Source of the DNA: Oxalobacteraceae bacterium
GTDB lineage: Bacteria; Pseudomonadota; Gammaproteobacteria; Burkholderiales; Burkholderiaceae_D
Direction of reading: 5' to 3'
NCBI GenBank assembly: GCA_021151485.1
Contig: JAGKXB010000006.1
Location: forward strand, 6,492-70,491
Length of the DNA stretch: 64,000 nt
Shown here: positions 46,310 through 56,422 of the stretch, piece after piece
How the letters are laid out: the number at the start of each line of letters is the position of its first letter
How positions within the stretch are numbered: position 1 is the first letter of the stretch
The notes under the pieces: generated by a model
What the model saw: only the letters and a program-made list of their open reading frames with translations
What the model was told of the DNA's origin: nothing
Databases searched by the model: none
Position numbers and translations under genes: made by a program

Positions 46310-48253
46310 ATGGCACAAAAAAAATACATTATCGGGATTGATTTAGGTACCACCAACTCTTGCGTGTCCGTCATGGAAGGCGGTCAGGCTAAGGTTATCG
46401 AAAACTCCGAAGGCGCGCGTACCACGCCATCTATCATTGCTTATCAAGAAGATGGTGAGATTCTGGTTGGTGCCTCCGCCAAACGTCAGGCTGTCACTAA
46501 TCCAAAAAACACCCTCTACGCTGTTAAGCGTTTGATCGGTCGTAAGTTTGAAGAAAAAGCCGTACAAAAAGACATCGAATTGATGCCTTATTCCATCGTT
46601 AAAGCAGACAACGGTGATGCATGGGTAGGCGTGCGTGACAAGAAATTGGCACCGCCGCAAATTTCTGCCGAAGTATTACGCAAAATGAAAAAAACAGCCG
46701 AAGATTATCTCGGTGAAGAAGTTACCGAAGCCGTCATTACTGTACCAGCGTATTTTAACGATGCACAACGTCAAGCAACCAAAGATGCCGGTCGTATCGC
46801 TGGTTTGGAAGTCAAACGTATCATCAATGAACCAACGGCTGCTGCGCTGGCGTTTGGTTTGGATAAAAATGAAAAAGGCGATCGCAAAATTGCGGTTTAC
46901 GATTTGGGCGGCGGTACGTTTGACGTTTCCATCATTGAAATCGCTGACGTCGATGGCGAAAAACAATTTGAAGTCTTGTCCACCAATGGCGATACCTTCC
47001 TGGGTGGTGAAGATTTTGACCAACGCATCATCGATTACATCATTGATGAATTCAAGAAAATCAACGGTATTGATTTGAAGAAAGACCCAATCGCCTTGCA
47101 ACGTATTAAAGCATCGGCAGAGCGCACCAAGATTGAATTGTCTTCTTCCCAGCAAACAGAAATCAACGAGCCCTACATCGCAATGGCAAATGGCGCGCCA
47201 GTGCATTTGAACTTGAAGATGACACGTGCCAAGTTGGAATCTTTGGTTGAAGAATTGATTGCGCAAACGATAGAACCATGCCGTCTGGCGATTAAAGATG
47301 CAGGTGTGAAGGTTTCTGACATCGACGATATTATTTTGGTTGGCGGTATGACTCGCATGCCAAAAGTGCAAGAAAAGGTGAAAGAATTTTTTGGTAAAGA
47401 TCCACGTAAAGACGTTAACCCAGACGAAGCCGTTGCGGTTGGTGCGGCAATTCAAGGTTCTGTTTTATCTGGCGATCGTAAAGATTTGTTGTTATTGGAC
47501 GTCACGCCATTGTCACTTGGGATCGAAACCATGGGCGGTGTGATGACCAAGATGATTCAAAAAAACACCACCATTCCAACTAAATTTAGTCAAGTATTCT
47601 CTACCGCTGACGACAATCAACCAGCAGTAACCATCAAGGTATACCAAGGTGAACGTGAAATCGCAGCGGGTAACAAAGGCTTGGGCGAATTCAATTTGGA
47701 AGGAATTCCACCGGCGCCACGTGGTACACCGCAAATTGAAGTGACTTTCGATATCGATGCCAACGGTATTTTGCATGTCGGCGCAAAAGACAAAGCGACT
47801 GGCAAAGAAAACAAAATCACTATTAAAGCTAATTCCGGCTTGTCAGAAGAAGAAATTCAAAAAATGGTGAAAGACGCCGAATTGAATGCGGAAGAAGATC
47901 GCAAGGTGAAAGAATTGGCTGAATCCCGCAATCAAGCCGATGCTTTGGTTCATTCCACCAAAAAATCGTTGAACGAGTATGGCGACAAACTCGAAGCTGG
48001 TGAAAAAGAAAAAATCGAAGCAGCTATCCAAGATTTGGAAGGCGTGTTGAAGAGCAGTGACAAGGCAGAAATCGATGCCAAGGTTGCGGCTCTGTCTACT
48101 GCTGCACAAAAATTAGGCGAAAAAATGTACGCTGACATGCAAGCGCAACAAGCGGCTGGTGCAGATGGGGCAGCAGGTGCTGGTGCGGCCGATGCTAAAC
48201 CACAAGCTGAAGATGTTGTGGATGCTGATTTTAAAGAAGTGAAAGATAAATAA
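46310..48253 (+). CDS. dnaK: Chaperone DnaK (Hsp70)
   Basis: The 647-residue Hsp70. The nucleotide-binding domain (1-385) has [34 protein letters not shown] and [13 protein letters not shown]; the substrate domain (about 395-505) has [20 protein letters not shown]; and the helical lid ends in the conserved [11 protein letters not shown] tail after an Ala/Gly-rich linker. A TTAAGGAAATAAAATC leader supplies the ribosome-binding site. Works with GrpE and DnaJ, encoded on either side. Confidence 0.98.
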   Translation: MAQKKYIIGIDLGTTNSCVSVMEGGQAKVIENSEGARTTPSIIAYQEDGEILVGASAKRQAVTNPKNTLYAVKRLIGRKFEEKAVQKDIELMPYSIVKADNGDAWVGVRDKKLAPPQISAEVLRKMKKTAEDYLGEEVTEAVITVPAYFNDAQRQATKDAGRIAGLEVKRIINEPTAAALAFGLDKNEKGDRKIAVYDLGGGTFDVSIIEIADVDGEKQFEVLSTNGDTFLGGEDFDQRIIDYIIDEFKKINGIDLKKDPIALQRIKASAERTKIELSSSQQTEINEPYIAMANGAPVHLNLKMTRAKLESLVEELIAQTIEPCRLAIKDAGVKVSDIDDIILVGGMTRMPKVQEKVKEFFGKDPRKDVNPDEAVAVGAAIQGSVLSGDRKDLLLLDVTPLSLGIETMGGVMTKMIQKNTTIPTKFSQVFSTADDNQPAVTIKVYQGEREIAAGNKGLGEFNLEGIPPAPRGTPQIEVTFDIDANGILHVGAKDKATGKENKITIKANSGLSEEEIQKMVKDAELNAEEDRKVKELAESRNQADALVHSTKKSLNEYGDKLEAGEKEKIEAAIQDLEGVLKSSDKAEIDAKVAALSTAAQKLGEKMYADMQAQQAAGADGAAGAGAADAKPQAEDVVDADFKEVKDK

Positions 48254-48316
48254 TCAGGTACAGCTAAAGATAATCATAGATTATCAACAGGCCTCGCAGA
48301 CCGTTCTGTGATGGCT

Positions 48317-48364
48317 CGCCGAGTGATGGTTTGCTGTGCAACCTGTTACTCGGCGTTTTCGTTT
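48317..48364 (+). terminator. Hairpin terminator or attenuator between dnaK and dnaJ
   Basis: CGCCGAGT (48317-48324) pairs with ACTCGGCG (48348-48355), with an inner stem GGTTTGC/GCAACC, followed by TTTTCGTTT. It is a good partial terminator, which would give less dnaJ than dnaK mRNA. Confidence 0.75.
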
Positions 48365-48386
48365 AAATAACAAGGTGTGAAATAAG

Positions 48387-49514
48387 ATGGCGAAGCGTGA
48401 TTATTACGAAATACTTGGGGTGGCAAAAAATGCCAGCGACGATGAAATCAAAAAGGCTTATCGCAAGCTGGCGATGAAATATCACCCCGACCGTAATCCA
48501 GATCATAAAGAATCGGAAGAAAAGTTTAAGGAAATCAAAGAAGCGTATGAGATGTTGTCTGATGCGCAAAAGCGTGAAGCCTACGATCGTTATGGCCATG
48601 CTGGTGTGGATCCCAATATGGGTGGTGGTGGATTTGGCGGAGGCGGTGGAGGTTTCTCCGACGCATTTGGCGATATTTTTGGCGATATTTTTGGTGGCGG
48701 ACGTGGCGGGCGTAGTGGTGGGCCACAAGTGCATCGTGGTGCTGATTTGCGCTACAACCTGGAAATTTCGTTAGAGCAAGCGGCGAACGGTTTTGATACT
48801 ACGATACGCGTTCCATCGTGGGATAAATGTGAGCCTTGTGGTGGTTCAGGGGCTAAACCTGGAACTTCACCCACGACTTGTACCACTTGTGGTGGGCATG
48901 GTCAGGTGCGTATGCAACAGGGGTTTTTCAGTATTCAACAAACTTGCCCTAAGTGCCATGGGACTGGCAAGGTCATTACTGATCCTTGCACCTCCTGTAG
49001 TGGTGCTGGTCGTATTAAGCGCAATAAAACGTTGGAAGTCAAAATCCCAGCCGGTATTGATCATGGCATGCGCATTCGCTCTGCTGGTAATGGTGAGCCG
49101 GGCACCAATGGTGGTCCTTCTGGTGATTTGTATGTGGAAATTCATATCAAACAGCACGCAGTGTTCCAGCGTGATGGTGATGATTTACATTGTGAAATGC
49201 CGATTTCTTTTGTCAAAGCAGCTTTGGGTGGGGAGATTGAAGTTCCTACTTTGAACGGTAAAGTGTCATTTCCTATTCCCGAGGGAACGCAGACTGGCAA
49301 AACCTTCCGTTTACGTGGCAAGGGGGTTAAAGGGGTACGTTCCAGTTATGCAGGCGATTTGTTTTGCCATGTTGTCATTGAAACACCCGTCAAATTGACT
49401 GAGAAGCAAAAAACGCTGTTGCAGGATTTTGAGCGCTTAACCACAGAGGGTGGGGCTAAACATAGTCCGCAAAGCAAAACCTGGATGGATAAGGTAAAGG
49501 CGTTTTTTGAGTGA
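48387..49514 (+). CDS. dnaJ: Chaperone DnaJ (Hsp40)
   Basis: A type I J-protein, 375 residues: J domain (1-70) with HPD at 33-35, a Gly/Phe-rich segment (about 75-120), a zinc finger region (about 150-205) with four CxxCxGxG-type motifs ([32 protein letters not shown]), then two substrate-binding beta domains and dimerisation tail. It is 133 bases after dnaK behind the attenuator hairpin. No separate promoter is seen. Confidence 0.97.
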   Translation: MAKRDYYEILGVAKNASDDEIKKAYRKLAMKYHPDRNPDHKESEEKFKEIKEAYEMLSDAQKREAYDRYGHAGVDPNMGGGGFGGGGGGFSDAFGDIFGDIFGGGRGGRSGGPQVHRGADLRYNLEISLEQAANGFDTTIRVPSWDKCEPCGGSGAKPGTSPTTCTTCGGHGQVRMQQGFFSIQQTCPKCHGTGKVITDPCTSCSGAGRIKRNKTLEVKIPAGIDHGMRIRSAGNGEPGTNGGPSGDLYVEIHIKQHAVFQRDGDDLHCEMPISFVKAALGGEIEVPTLNGKVSFPIPEGTQTGKTFRLRGKGVKGVRSSYAGDLFCHVVIETPVKLTEKQKTLLQDFERLTTEGGAKHSPQSKTWMDKVKAFFE

Positions 49515-49526
49515 TGCCCACTATGG

Positions 49527-49575
49527 TAGGGTGTCAATAAGCGGAGCACATTGCGCTGTGCTTATTGCACCCTAG
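49527..49575. repeat. Palindrome between dnaJ and panB
   Basis: TAGGGTGTCAATAAGC (49527-49542) pairs with GCTTATTGCACCCTA (49560-49574) with one bulged base. It sits between convergent genes and could slow transcription from both sides. GTAGGGTG-type repeats like this are common in proteobacterial intergenic DNA. Confidence 0.75.
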
Positions 49576-49597
49576 TGAGCTGGTTTCTAAGTTTTCC

Positions 49598-50428
49598 TTA
49601 GAAACAATGTTCAGGCGCCGGAAAAGAACCATCTTTCACGGCGCCAATATAAGCCTGAATTGCTGCATCAATACTGTCTCTCCCCTGCATAAAATTCTTC
49701 ACAAAGCGTGCTTTGCGGCCAGGAAAAACGCCTAATAAATCGTGCATCACCAATACTTGACCTGAACAATCCGCACCAGCGCCGATGCCGATGGTGGGGA
49801 TGTGGAGTAATTCCGTGATTTCTTTGCCTAAATTGGCTGGAATCGCTTCCAGCAACAAGGCGCATGCGCCGGCTTCTTGTAGTGCCAGGGCGTCGGCTTT
49901 GAGTGCTTCTGCCGCTTGGTGTGTTTTTCCTTGCACTTTGTATCCGCCTAATTGGTGTACTGATTGTGGTGTTAAGCCGATATGAGCGCAAACGGGAATG
50001 GCACGTTCGGTTAAAAAGCGAATAGTCTCGGCCAGCCATACGCCGCCTTCAAGTTTGACCATCTGCGCACCGGCTTGCATGAGTTGAACCGCGTTTTGGA
50101 AGGCAGTTTCTGCTGTGGGATAGCTGCCAAATGGCATATCTGCCGCAATCAATGCAGTTTGATTGCCGCGCGCTACGCTACTGGTGTGGTAAATCATGTC
50201 CGCCAGTGTGACGGGCAGGGTAGAGGTGTGACCTTGGCATACCATGCCCAGTGAGTCGCCGATAAGCAAGATGTCGATACCGCAACGATCCATTAATGCA
50301 GCAAAGCTGGCGTCGTAACAGGTCAACATGGTGATTTTGTCGTTGGTTGTACGCATGGCTTTTAGGGTGGGAATGGTGACGACCGGGCGTGGTTTCGTAC
50401 CTTCGGCTTGATGTAAATATCCCGTCAT
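49598..50428 (-). CDS. panB: 3-methyl-2-oxobutanoate hydroxymethyltransferase
   Basis: The first enzyme of pantothenate synthesis, adding a hydroxymethyl group from methylene-THF. The 276-residue protein has the metal ligands in [21 protein letters not shown] and ADMPFGSY, the KLEGGVW loop and [19 protein letters not shown], and a C-terminal [21 protein letters not shown]. The length is normal. It is the last gene of the run hda-HAD-pcnB-folK-panB, 42 bases after folK. Confidence 0.95.
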   Translation of the reverse strand: MTGYLHQAEGTKPRPVVTIPTLKAMRTTNDKITMLTCYDASFAALMDRCGIDILLIGDSLGMVCQGHTSTLPVTLADMIYHTSSVARGNQTALIAADMPFGSYPTAETAFQNAVQLMQAGAQMVKLEGGVWLAETIRFLTERAIPVCAHIGLTPQSVHQLGGYKVQGKTHQAAEALKADALALQEAGACALLLEAIPANLGKEITELLHIPTIGIGAGADCSGQVLVMHDLLGVFPGRKARFVKNFMQGRDSIDAAIQAYIGAVKDGSFPAPEHCF

Positions 50429-50470
50429 TCTTTATTCTCCTATTGGTAATCTGGCAATCATTGATATTCA

Positions 50471-50953
50471 TTACAAAGCATGAATGCTTTGTTTAGCCAC
50501 ATTGGAAAGAAAATCTTGCGCCGCTCCTAATCCAGGGATGTGGATGTCTGGATTGATTTGCAATAATGGCAATAGTACGAATGCCCGTTGCGTCAGGTGT
50601 GGGTGAGGAATAGTCAAAATTGCCGAGTCAATTTGTTCAGTTCCATACAGCAAAATATCCAGATCCATAGTGCGCGGTGCGTGCCAATAAGGTCGTGTGC
50701 GACCAAATGTTGTTTCTATAGATTGCAATTCGGTCAGCAATTGTGGTGCCGATAGCGTGGTATGAATTTGCACCACGGCGTTGACGTAATCATCCCCATC
50801 GGCATCTTGCGGTGCGCTGCGAAACAAGCCTGATTGCGCAATCAGGCGGCTGTCGGGTAATTGTTTGAGCTGCGCGATCGCTGCGTTGACGTTTCGTTCC
50901 GGTTGCCCCAGATTGGCACCAATCCCAATGTAGGTTTCATAGGTTTGCTGCAT
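50471..50953 (-). CDS. folK: 6-hydroxymethyl-7,8-dihydropterin pyrophosphokinase
   Basis: Pyrophosphorylates hydroxymethyl-dihydropterin in folate synthesis. The 160 residues contain GIGANLGQPERNVNAAI, FGRTRPYWHAPRTMDLDILL with the two metal-binding aspartates (about 100 and 102), and IPHPHLTQRAFVLLPL. The length and motifs are standard. It lies 17 bases after pcnB and before panB; the two vitamin genes form a conserved pair in Burkholderiales. Confidence 0.95.
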   Translation of the reverse strand: MQQTYETYIGIGANLGQPERNVNAAIAQLKQLPDSRLIAQSGLFRSAPQDADGDDYVNAVVQIHTTLSAPQLLTELQSIETTFGRTRPYWHAPRTMDLDILLYGTEQIDSAILTIPHPHLTQRAFVLLPLLQINPDIHIPGLGAAQDFLSNVAKQSIHAL

Positions 50954-50970
50954 AGTTTGTTTGATTTAAT

Positions 50971-52365
50971 TTATTTATTTTCTTGTTTGCCTGATACATC
51001 GATATTCATATCAATCGATTGTTGAGTGGCGCTGCGGCGGCGTCTCGGACGTTTTTTTGCGGCTGTTTTTTCAGATTTGTCGGACTTTTCTGGCTTGATT
51101 TTTGCGTTGAGTAAAGCTTCTCTACCGGCAGGGTCGCCTTCATAAAATGCCGTCCACCATTCACCTATGCTGGCATCAATTTCACCCGAGGCGCAGCGTA
51201 GTAAGAGAAAATCGTAAGCGGCGCGGAAGCGTAAATGCTCTATCAATTTATAGGGTGATTTGCCAACACGGCGTTCGAAGCGCGGTTGCATGGCCCAGAT
51301 TTCGCGCATGTCTGAGCCAATTTTGCGCTGTATTGCCAGTTTTTCAGTTTGCATCTCCAGCACATCGTCTGCCGCCAGATGCAGAGCAGGGATGGGAAAT
51401 TCACCAGCGGCTTGGTAGGCGTTCCATTTTTCCAATACTTGATGCCATAGCAGCGTCGCAAATAAAAAGCTGGGCGAGGTCGTTTTGTTCGCCTGTACTC
51501 TTGCATCGGTATTCGCTAATGCTAACGTGACAAACTTGGCGCCCAGTGGTTGTTCTAGTACGACATCCAAAAGGGGTAATAAACCATGGTGCAAGCCTTC
51601 TTTGCGTAATTGTTCTAAACATGCCATTGCGTGGCCGCTGGTCAATGATTTGAGCATTTCATCGAAGACTCGAGCGGCGGGCACGTTGTTGATTAAAGTG
51701 GCCATGACAGCAATGGGCGCAGCGGTGGCTGGGTCGATAGTAAAGCCCAATTTGGCCGCAAAACGAACCACGCGCAACATGCGGACGGGATCTTCCCGAT
51801 AGCGGGCTTCTGGTACGCCTATCATGCGCAGGGTTTTTTGACGGATGTCCTGAATGCCGTTGTGATAATCCAGCACCACTTGTGTGCTGGGATCGTAGTA
51901 CATGGCATTGACGGTGAAGTCGCGCCGCATCGCGTCCTCATGTTGCTGGCCAAACGTGTTGTCACGCAGTACGCGACCATGTTCGTCTTTGTTGTTGTCG
52001 TTGGAGGCAGCCGCGCGAAATGTGGTGACTTCCAGCAAATCCTGTCCAAACATGACATGCACGATTTGAAAACGTCTTCCGATAATGAAAGCGCGCCGAA
52101 ACAAGCGTTTGACTTGCTCGGGGGTGGCATTGGTGGCGACGTCGAAATCTTTGGGTTTGACCCCCAGCAGTAAATCACGCACTGCGCCACCGACGATAAA
52201 GGCTTTGAAGCCAGCGTCTTGTAGAGTATGAGTGACGCGGATGGCATTGCTGCTGACTAATTTGACGTCGATGCCATGTTCTTTGGCGCTGAGTACGATG
52301 GGTTTGTTAGCGCCTTTAGCCGAGGGCTTCACGCCAAGGATTTTGCGGATGAGTTTTTTTATCAT
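50971..52365 (-). CDS. pcnB: Poly(A) polymerase I
   Basis: Adds poly(A) tails to RNA for decay; a class II nucleotidyltransferase, 464 residues. The head domain has AFIVGGAVRDLLLGVKPKDF (residues 54-73, with the GG and D-x-D of the active site), the tRNA-nucleotidyltransferase-like neck has DPVRMLRVVRFAAKLGF, and the C-terminus is Lys/Arg-rich (KKRPRRRRS) for RNA binding. It is 17 bases from folK and 55 bases from the HAD gene. Confidence 0.92.
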   Translation of the reverse strand: MIKKLIRKILGVKPSAKGANKPIVLSAKEHGIDVKLVSSNAIRVTHTLQDAGFKAFIVGGAVRDLLLGVKPKDFDVATNATPEQVKRLFRRAFIIGRRFQIVHVMFGQDLLEVTTFRAAASNDNNKDEHGRVLRDNTFGQQHEDAMRRDFTVNAMYYDPSTQVVLDYHNGIQDIRQKTLRMIGVPEARYREDPVRMLRVVRFAAKLGFTIDPATAAPIAVMATLINNVPAARVFDEMLKSLTSGHAMACLEQLRKEGLHHGLLPLLDVVLEQPLGAKFVTLALANTDARVQANKTTSPSFLFATLLWHQVLEKWNAYQAAGEFPIPALHLAADDVLEMQTEKLAIQRKIGSDMREIWAMQPRFERRVGKSPYKLIEHLRFRAAYDFLLLRCASGEIDASIGEWWTAFYEGDPAGREALLNAKIKPEKSDKSEKTAAKKRPRRRRSATQQSIDMNIDVSGKQENK

Positions 52366-52420
52366 GTAGTTAATTTTTATTTAATAATTTCTTTGAATTA
52401 CTTTTTAAATTATTTTTGAA

Positions 52421-53104
52421 TTATTGAATTACTGTTTCGTCAAATAATCTTAAGAGCGGCCAACCATGCGCCTTAGCATGAGCTTCCAGTTTAGCGCTGG
52501 GGTTGGTCGCAACGGGATGGGTGACGATGGACAACAAGGGAATGTCATTCTGCGAATCGCTGTAGAAATAGCTTTTCTCAAATTGATCCAAGCTGGTTCC
52601 TCTGCTGGTCAACCAAGCATGCGTGTGCGTAACTTTTCCTGGGCCAGAGGTGGGGATGCCTAATAATTTTCCTGTTAACTCACCGCTTGGCGTAGTTTCT
52701 GGCAAAGCAGCAATCAAGTGTTGGACACCAAGCGCTTTTGCAATTGGTTCTGTAATAAAACGATTACTGGCGGTAATGATGGCGATTAAGTCATTGGAAT
52801 CTTGATGTTTTTGCAATAAATCACGTGCTGCGGGCAGAATGGCTGGCTGAATAATTTGCTCCATGAATTCCGCATGCCATGCATCCAATTGCTTGCGTGG
52901 AAATTGCGCTAGTGTGCCTAGCGCAAATTCCAGATATTCCACTGGATCTAACGTAGAAGCTTGATATTGTGCAAAAAAGGCTGCGTTGCGTTCTGCATAA
53001 GCAACGGCATCAACAGCGCCAGTGCGGGCGAGAAATTGTCCCCATTCGTAATCAGAATCCAGGGGTAACAGGGTATGGTCGAGATCAAATAATGCTAGGT
53101 TCAT
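52421..53104 (-). CDS. HAD-IB family phosphatase (SerB-like)
   Basis: A cytoplasmic HAD-superfamily hydrolase, 227 residues. Catalytic motif I is FDLDHTLLPLDSDYEW (nucleophile Asp7), motif II TASNRF and motif III/IV YSDSQNDIPLL. It belongs to the group often called SerB-like phosphatase found between hda and pcnB in Burkholderiales; its substrate is not established. The ATG overlaps the hda stop by 4 bases (ATGA), so they are translationally coupled. Confidence 0.88.
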   Translation of the reverse strand: MNLALFDLDHTLLPLDSDYEWGQFLARTGAVDAVAYAERNAAFFAQYQASTLDPVEYLEFALGTLAQFPRKQLDAWHAEFMEQIIQPAILPAARDLLQKHQDSNDLIAIITASNRFITEPIAKALGVQHLIAALPETTPSGELTGKLLGIPTSGPGKVTHTHAWLTSRGTSLDQFEKSYFYSDSQNDIPLLSIVTHPVATNPSAKLEAHAKAHGWPLLRLFDETVIQ

Positions 53105-53775
53105 GTTTTTTCGCTCAATAAACTGCGCAATAGCGGTAAGGTCACAGGACGTTTAGTTTCCAAAGAATACTGATCCAAGGCATCCAGCATGGCGGATAAA
53201 GATCGCATATCCCGTTCAAAATGGGTAATCAAGTAAGGTAGCACGCCAGGTGACAACATGAGGCCGCGTGTTTGGGCAAGCTGGGCTAGGCTGGTCATTT
53301 TTTCTTCGTCGCTCAAACCGTGTAGCTGGTAAATCAAACCCCAACCTAGGCGAGTACGTAAATCTTCTCGTAAGCTCAACGACGCTGGTGGTGTGTTGCC
53401 TGTAGTGACTAAAAATCCCTTGTTTTCGCGAATTTGGTTAAACAAATTAAAGGCATAACCTTGAGCGGCAGCGGATAGTTTTTCGCAATCATCTAGCAAG
53501 TACAGCGTGATCGATGGGTCGTAGCGGAAAGCATCTTCGGCTGCATCAGCATCAATATCACAAGAAATGTAATGTGCGTTTTGCGATGCTGCTAGCGCAA
53601 GCAACAAATGCGTTTTGCCAGCTGATGCTGCACCCCATAAATATACAAAGTGTTCGCTTGCCGAGCGTGTATTGAGTTGATGCATCAGGTGAAGTAATTC
53701 TGCATTTTGCCCGACGACAAAGCTTGCCAGGCTAGGCGGTTTTTTTGTATGCAGATCCAGCGTGAGTTGTTTCAT
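53101..53775 (-). CDS. hda: DnaA regulatory inactivator Hda
   Basis: With the sliding clamp, Hda drives hydrolysis of DnaA-bound ATP after initiation. The 224-residue product from the ATG at 53775 (a TTG two codons earlier is ignored) begins with the clamp-binding QLTLDL motif (residues 3-8). It then has a DnaA-like AAA+ domain with P-loop WGAASAGKTHL, Walker B YLLDDCEKL and the sensor/arginine region around RTRLGWGL. The position beside an AI-2E permease gene is conserved. Confidence 0.92.
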   Translation of the reverse strand: MKQLTLDLHTKKPPSLASFVVGQNAELLHLMHQLNTRSASEHFVYLWGAASAGKTHLLLALAASQNAHYISCDIDADAAEDAFRYDPSITLYLLDDCEKLSAAAQGYAFNLFNQIRENKGFLVTTGNTPPASLSLREDLRTRLGWGLIYQLHGLSDEEKMTSLAQLAQTRGLMLSPGVLPYLITHFERDMRSLSAMLDALDQYSLETKRPVTLPLLRSLLSEKT

Positions 53776-53785
53776 TTGCAAGATA

Positions 53786-54868
53786 TTAATTATTGTAAAA
53801 ACTACTATTCAAGTAGTGTGCGCGCACGTGCTGGAATGCGACCGACAAAATTGCTGAAGCAGGTAAGGCCAGCAACACGCCGACAAAGCCAAATAATTGG
53901 CCGAATGCCAACAAGGCAAAAATGACAATCAACGGATGCAAGCCAATGCGCTCGCCTACCAGATACGGTGTTAAAAAGAAACTTTCTATGATTTGCCCAA
54001 TACTATAAATAATCGCAACCGCAATCACGCCTTCCATACTGGAAAATTGCAATACAGCAGCGATCAACGCCATGATTAATCCTAGCCCAAACCCGACGTA
54101 AGGAATAAACACCAGCAAGCCTGTAATCAACCCAATAGGCAGGGCGACATCAAAATCAGCAATTGTGAGTGCAATCGAGTAATACAGCGCCAGAATCAGC
54201 ATCACCAGCAATTGCCCACGCAAATATTGCGCTAGCAATTGATTGACTTCCTGCGCCATGTTAGTGACGCGAGAAACCCAGGCACGGGGCACCGCATTAA
54301 TGAAATGTTGAAGCAAGGTGTGCCAATCCAATAAAAGATAAAACAACACAACTGGAATCAATACCAACGTAGCCAACCAGCCTAAGACGGCGATGCTACC
54401 AACTTTGGCTGAAGAGAGTACTGCGCTCCATATTTCTTCGCCACTAGTGGACAACTGTCGTGACAATATTTGTTTGATGCCCGTGCCATCTAAGTTGGCA
54501 GTGATGCCAAATTCTTGCAATTTGGGACTAATGATTGCGTTGATTTTGTTGAGGAAATTAGGAATTTGATCTTGTAACAACGGGAGTTCTTGCTGCAGAA
54601 CAGGGAGTACGACCAGTATCAATGCCATTAATGCCGCAAGTAAAATGAGCATCGTGATGATCACAGCCACTGCGCGCGGTAGATGAAATTTTCCTACTCG
54701 TATGGATGCTAGATAATCTACGCCAGGATTTAACGCGTAAGCCAGAATGGTTGCAGTGATAAAAGGTGTTAGAACCGGGCCCAATAGCATCAAAAAAGCT
54801 AGCAGTAATAGCCATAATACTAGCCAAAGCGTGGTTTGTTTTTGCTTTAAAGTAAAATTAAACGACAT
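53786..54868 (-). CDS. AI-2E family membrane transporter
   Basis: A 360-residue membrane protein of the AI-2E/TqsA (UPF0118) family with about eight hydrophobic spans: two at the N-terminus (about 15-30 and 33-48), one at 63-90, then a soluble stretch (about 95-150) and a cluster from 155 to 350 with GLLVFIPYVGFGLGLIMALI and the C-terminal FALLAFGQLFGFVGVLLALP. Family members export autoinducer-2 or act as Na+/H+ or other small-molecule permeases; the substrate cannot be assigned. It is divergent from purM and upstream of hda. Confidence 0.86.
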   Translation of the reverse strand: MSFNFTLKQKQTTLWLVLWLLLLAFLMLLGPVLTPFITATILAYALNPGVDYLASIRVGKFHLPRAVAVIITMLILLAALMALILVVLPVLQQELPLLQDQIPNFLNKINAIISPKLQEFGITANLDGTGIKQILSRQLSTSGEEIWSAVLSSAKVGSIAVLGWLATLVLIPVVLFYLLLDWHTLLQHFINAVPRAWVSRVTNMAQEVNQLLAQYLRGQLLVMLILALYYSIALTIADFDVALPIGLITGLLVFIPYVGFGLGLIMALIAAVLQFSSMEGVIAVAIIYSIGQIIESFFLTPYLVGERIGLHPLIVIFALLAFGQLFGFVGVLLALPASAILSVAFQHVRAHYLNSSFYNN

Positions 54869-54907
54869 GAAAGCACGTGAAATAAAGTGTGGGATTGGTT
54901 GGCGGTT

Positions 54908-54916
54908 TGATAAAAT
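54908..54916 (+). promoter_or_regulatory. Extended -10 promoter candidate for purM
   Basis: TGATAAAAT is an extended -10 match about 200 bases before the purM start, the same TGnTAAAAT form as upstream of gyrA. No convincing -35. The remaining 54917-55116 stretch is non-coding leader with nothing recognised. Confidence 0.35.
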
Positions 54917-55116
54917 GGCAGTTTAACTGAATAACTAAACAACCAAACAACTGAATGCGAACGCAATCCAATATGCTATCAGTGCCGGATTTGATCTTGC
55001 TGTAATTTCTGTAGTTTGAATGTTGAATGTGTTGAGTCTCGCATTTTACTGCCTCCGGTTTTGGGTTTCCATCATCTCTTCAATTACTTAATAACTTAAT
55101 CATATTTAATTACATC

Positions 55117-56184
55117 ATGAGTTCTATCGACCGTATCGATCCTAATCATTCCAACCCCGTTTCTCTTTCCTATTCTGATGCTGGTGTCGATATCGATGCG
55201 GGCGATGCCTTGGTAGAAGCCATCAAGCCATTTGCCAAACGCACTATGCGTGAAGGCGTGATGGCAGGAATTGGTGGTTTTGGCGCTTTGTTTGAAGTCA
55301 GCAAAAAATTTAAGGAACCCGTTTTGGTATCCGGTACCGATGGTGTGGGTACGAAATTGAAACTGGCGTTTGATTTGAATCGGCATGATACGGTGGGCAT
55401 TGATTTGGTCGCCATGAGCGTGAATGACATTTTGGTGCAAGGCGCTGAGCCCTTGTTTTTTCTCGATTATTTTGCTTGCGGCAAGCTGGATGTGGCGGTG
55501 GCCAGCGATGTGATTAAAGGTATTGCAAAGGGGTGTGAATTAGCGGGTTGTGCATTGATTGGTGGCGAAACTGCTGAAATGCCTGGCATGTATCCAGCAG
55601 GTGAATATGATTTAGCTGGTTTTGCTGTGGGGGCAGTCGAAAAATCAAACATTATCGACGGCAGTAAAATCGCACCCGGTGACGTGGTGTTGGGATTAGC
55701 GTCTTCTGGCGTACATTCAAATGGTTATTCTTTGGTGCGCAAAATTATTGAAGTCGCCAAACCAGATTTACAGGCTGATTTTCATGGTCGCAAGTTAGCA
55801 GATGTGTTGATGCAGCCAACGCGCATTTATGTTCAGCCTTTGCTAGCTTTGATGGCATCAATGGAAGTCAAAGGGATGGTACACATCACAGGTGGTGGTT
55901 TGGTCGAGAACGTTCCCCGCGTTTTGCAAAGCAATTTGACGGCTGTCTTGCATCGTGATGCTTGGGAAATGCCACCACTGTTCCGTTGGTTACAGCAACA
56001 CGGTGGCGTGGCGGATGCTGAAATGCACCGCGTCTTTAATTGCGGTATCGGCATGATTGTTATCGTAGCGCAACAAGATGCAGAAAAAGCGATGGCACAA
56101 TTGACTGCTGCTGGCGAAGTGGTAAGCCGTATCGGTGAAATTCGTCAACGCAAAGGTGATGAGGCGCAAACTATCGTTCTTTGA
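55117..56184 (+). CDS. purM: Phosphoribosylformylglycinamidine cyclo-ligase
   Basis: ATP-dependent ring closure of FGAM to AIR, the step after PurL. The 355-residue protein has the Burkholderiales N-terminus (about 15 residues then [17 protein letters not shown]), the ATP-site signature [33 protein letters not shown] and [15 protein letters not shown]. It is a single AIR-synthase unit. It stands alone, divergent from the AI-2E gene; purL is 43 kb away. Confidence 0.95.
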   Translation: MSSIDRIDPNHSNPVSLSYSDAGVDIDAGDALVEAIKPFAKRTMREGVMAGIGGFGALFEVSKKFKEPVLVSGTDGVGTKLKLAFDLNRHDTVGIDLVAMSVNDILVQGAEPLFFLDYFACGKLDVAVASDVIKGIAKGCELAGCALIGGETAEMPGMYPAGEYDLAGFAVGAVEKSNIIDGSKIAPGDVVLGLASSGVHSNGYSLVRKIIEVAKPDLQADFHGRKLADVLMQPTRIYVQPLLALMASMEVKGMVHITGGGLVENVPRVLQSNLTAVLHRDAWEMPPLFRWLQQHGGVADAEMHRVFNCGIGMIVIVAQQDAEKAMAQLTAAGEVVSRIGEIRQRKGDEAQTIVL

Positions 56185-56214
56185 TTTGTATTGTGATTTT
56201 TACGTGTCATTTCT

Positions 56215-56239
56215 TGTAGGGGGGCCTTGTGAGCGCCCA
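56215..56239. repeat. Family C palindrome, degenerate third copy
   Basis: GTAGGGGGGCCTTGTGAGCG and the following CCC resemble the copies at 41169 and 41694 with several changes in the stem. It follows purM. Confidence 0.5.
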
Positions 56240-56264
56240 AAACCATCGTCCTTGTAAATATCGC

Positions 56265-56294
56265 TTGCAATAAATACTGTTTATTTGTACAGTG
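56265..56294 (+). promoter_or_regulatory. LexA-controlled promoter of recA (SOS box)
   Basis: TACTGTTTATTTGTACAGTG (56275-56294) contains CTGT-N8-ACAG, the LexA box of gamma- and betaproteobacteria, with outer T-A pairs mostly kept. It overlaps a sigma-70 promoter: TTGCAA (56265-56270), 17 bases, TACAGT (56288-56293). LexA binding would block it; the recA ATG is 129 bases downstream. Confidence 0.9.
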
Positions 56295-56422
56295 TCGAAA
56301 TGCGATGTTTCATGATGTTTATGCAGGCACGTTTGCATACATGGCATACATCCATAATTAATCTTGTCGCTAAAGAAAAAAAGTCAAAAAAATTGAGAAA
56401 TTGAGAAAGTTGGAAGAATCAT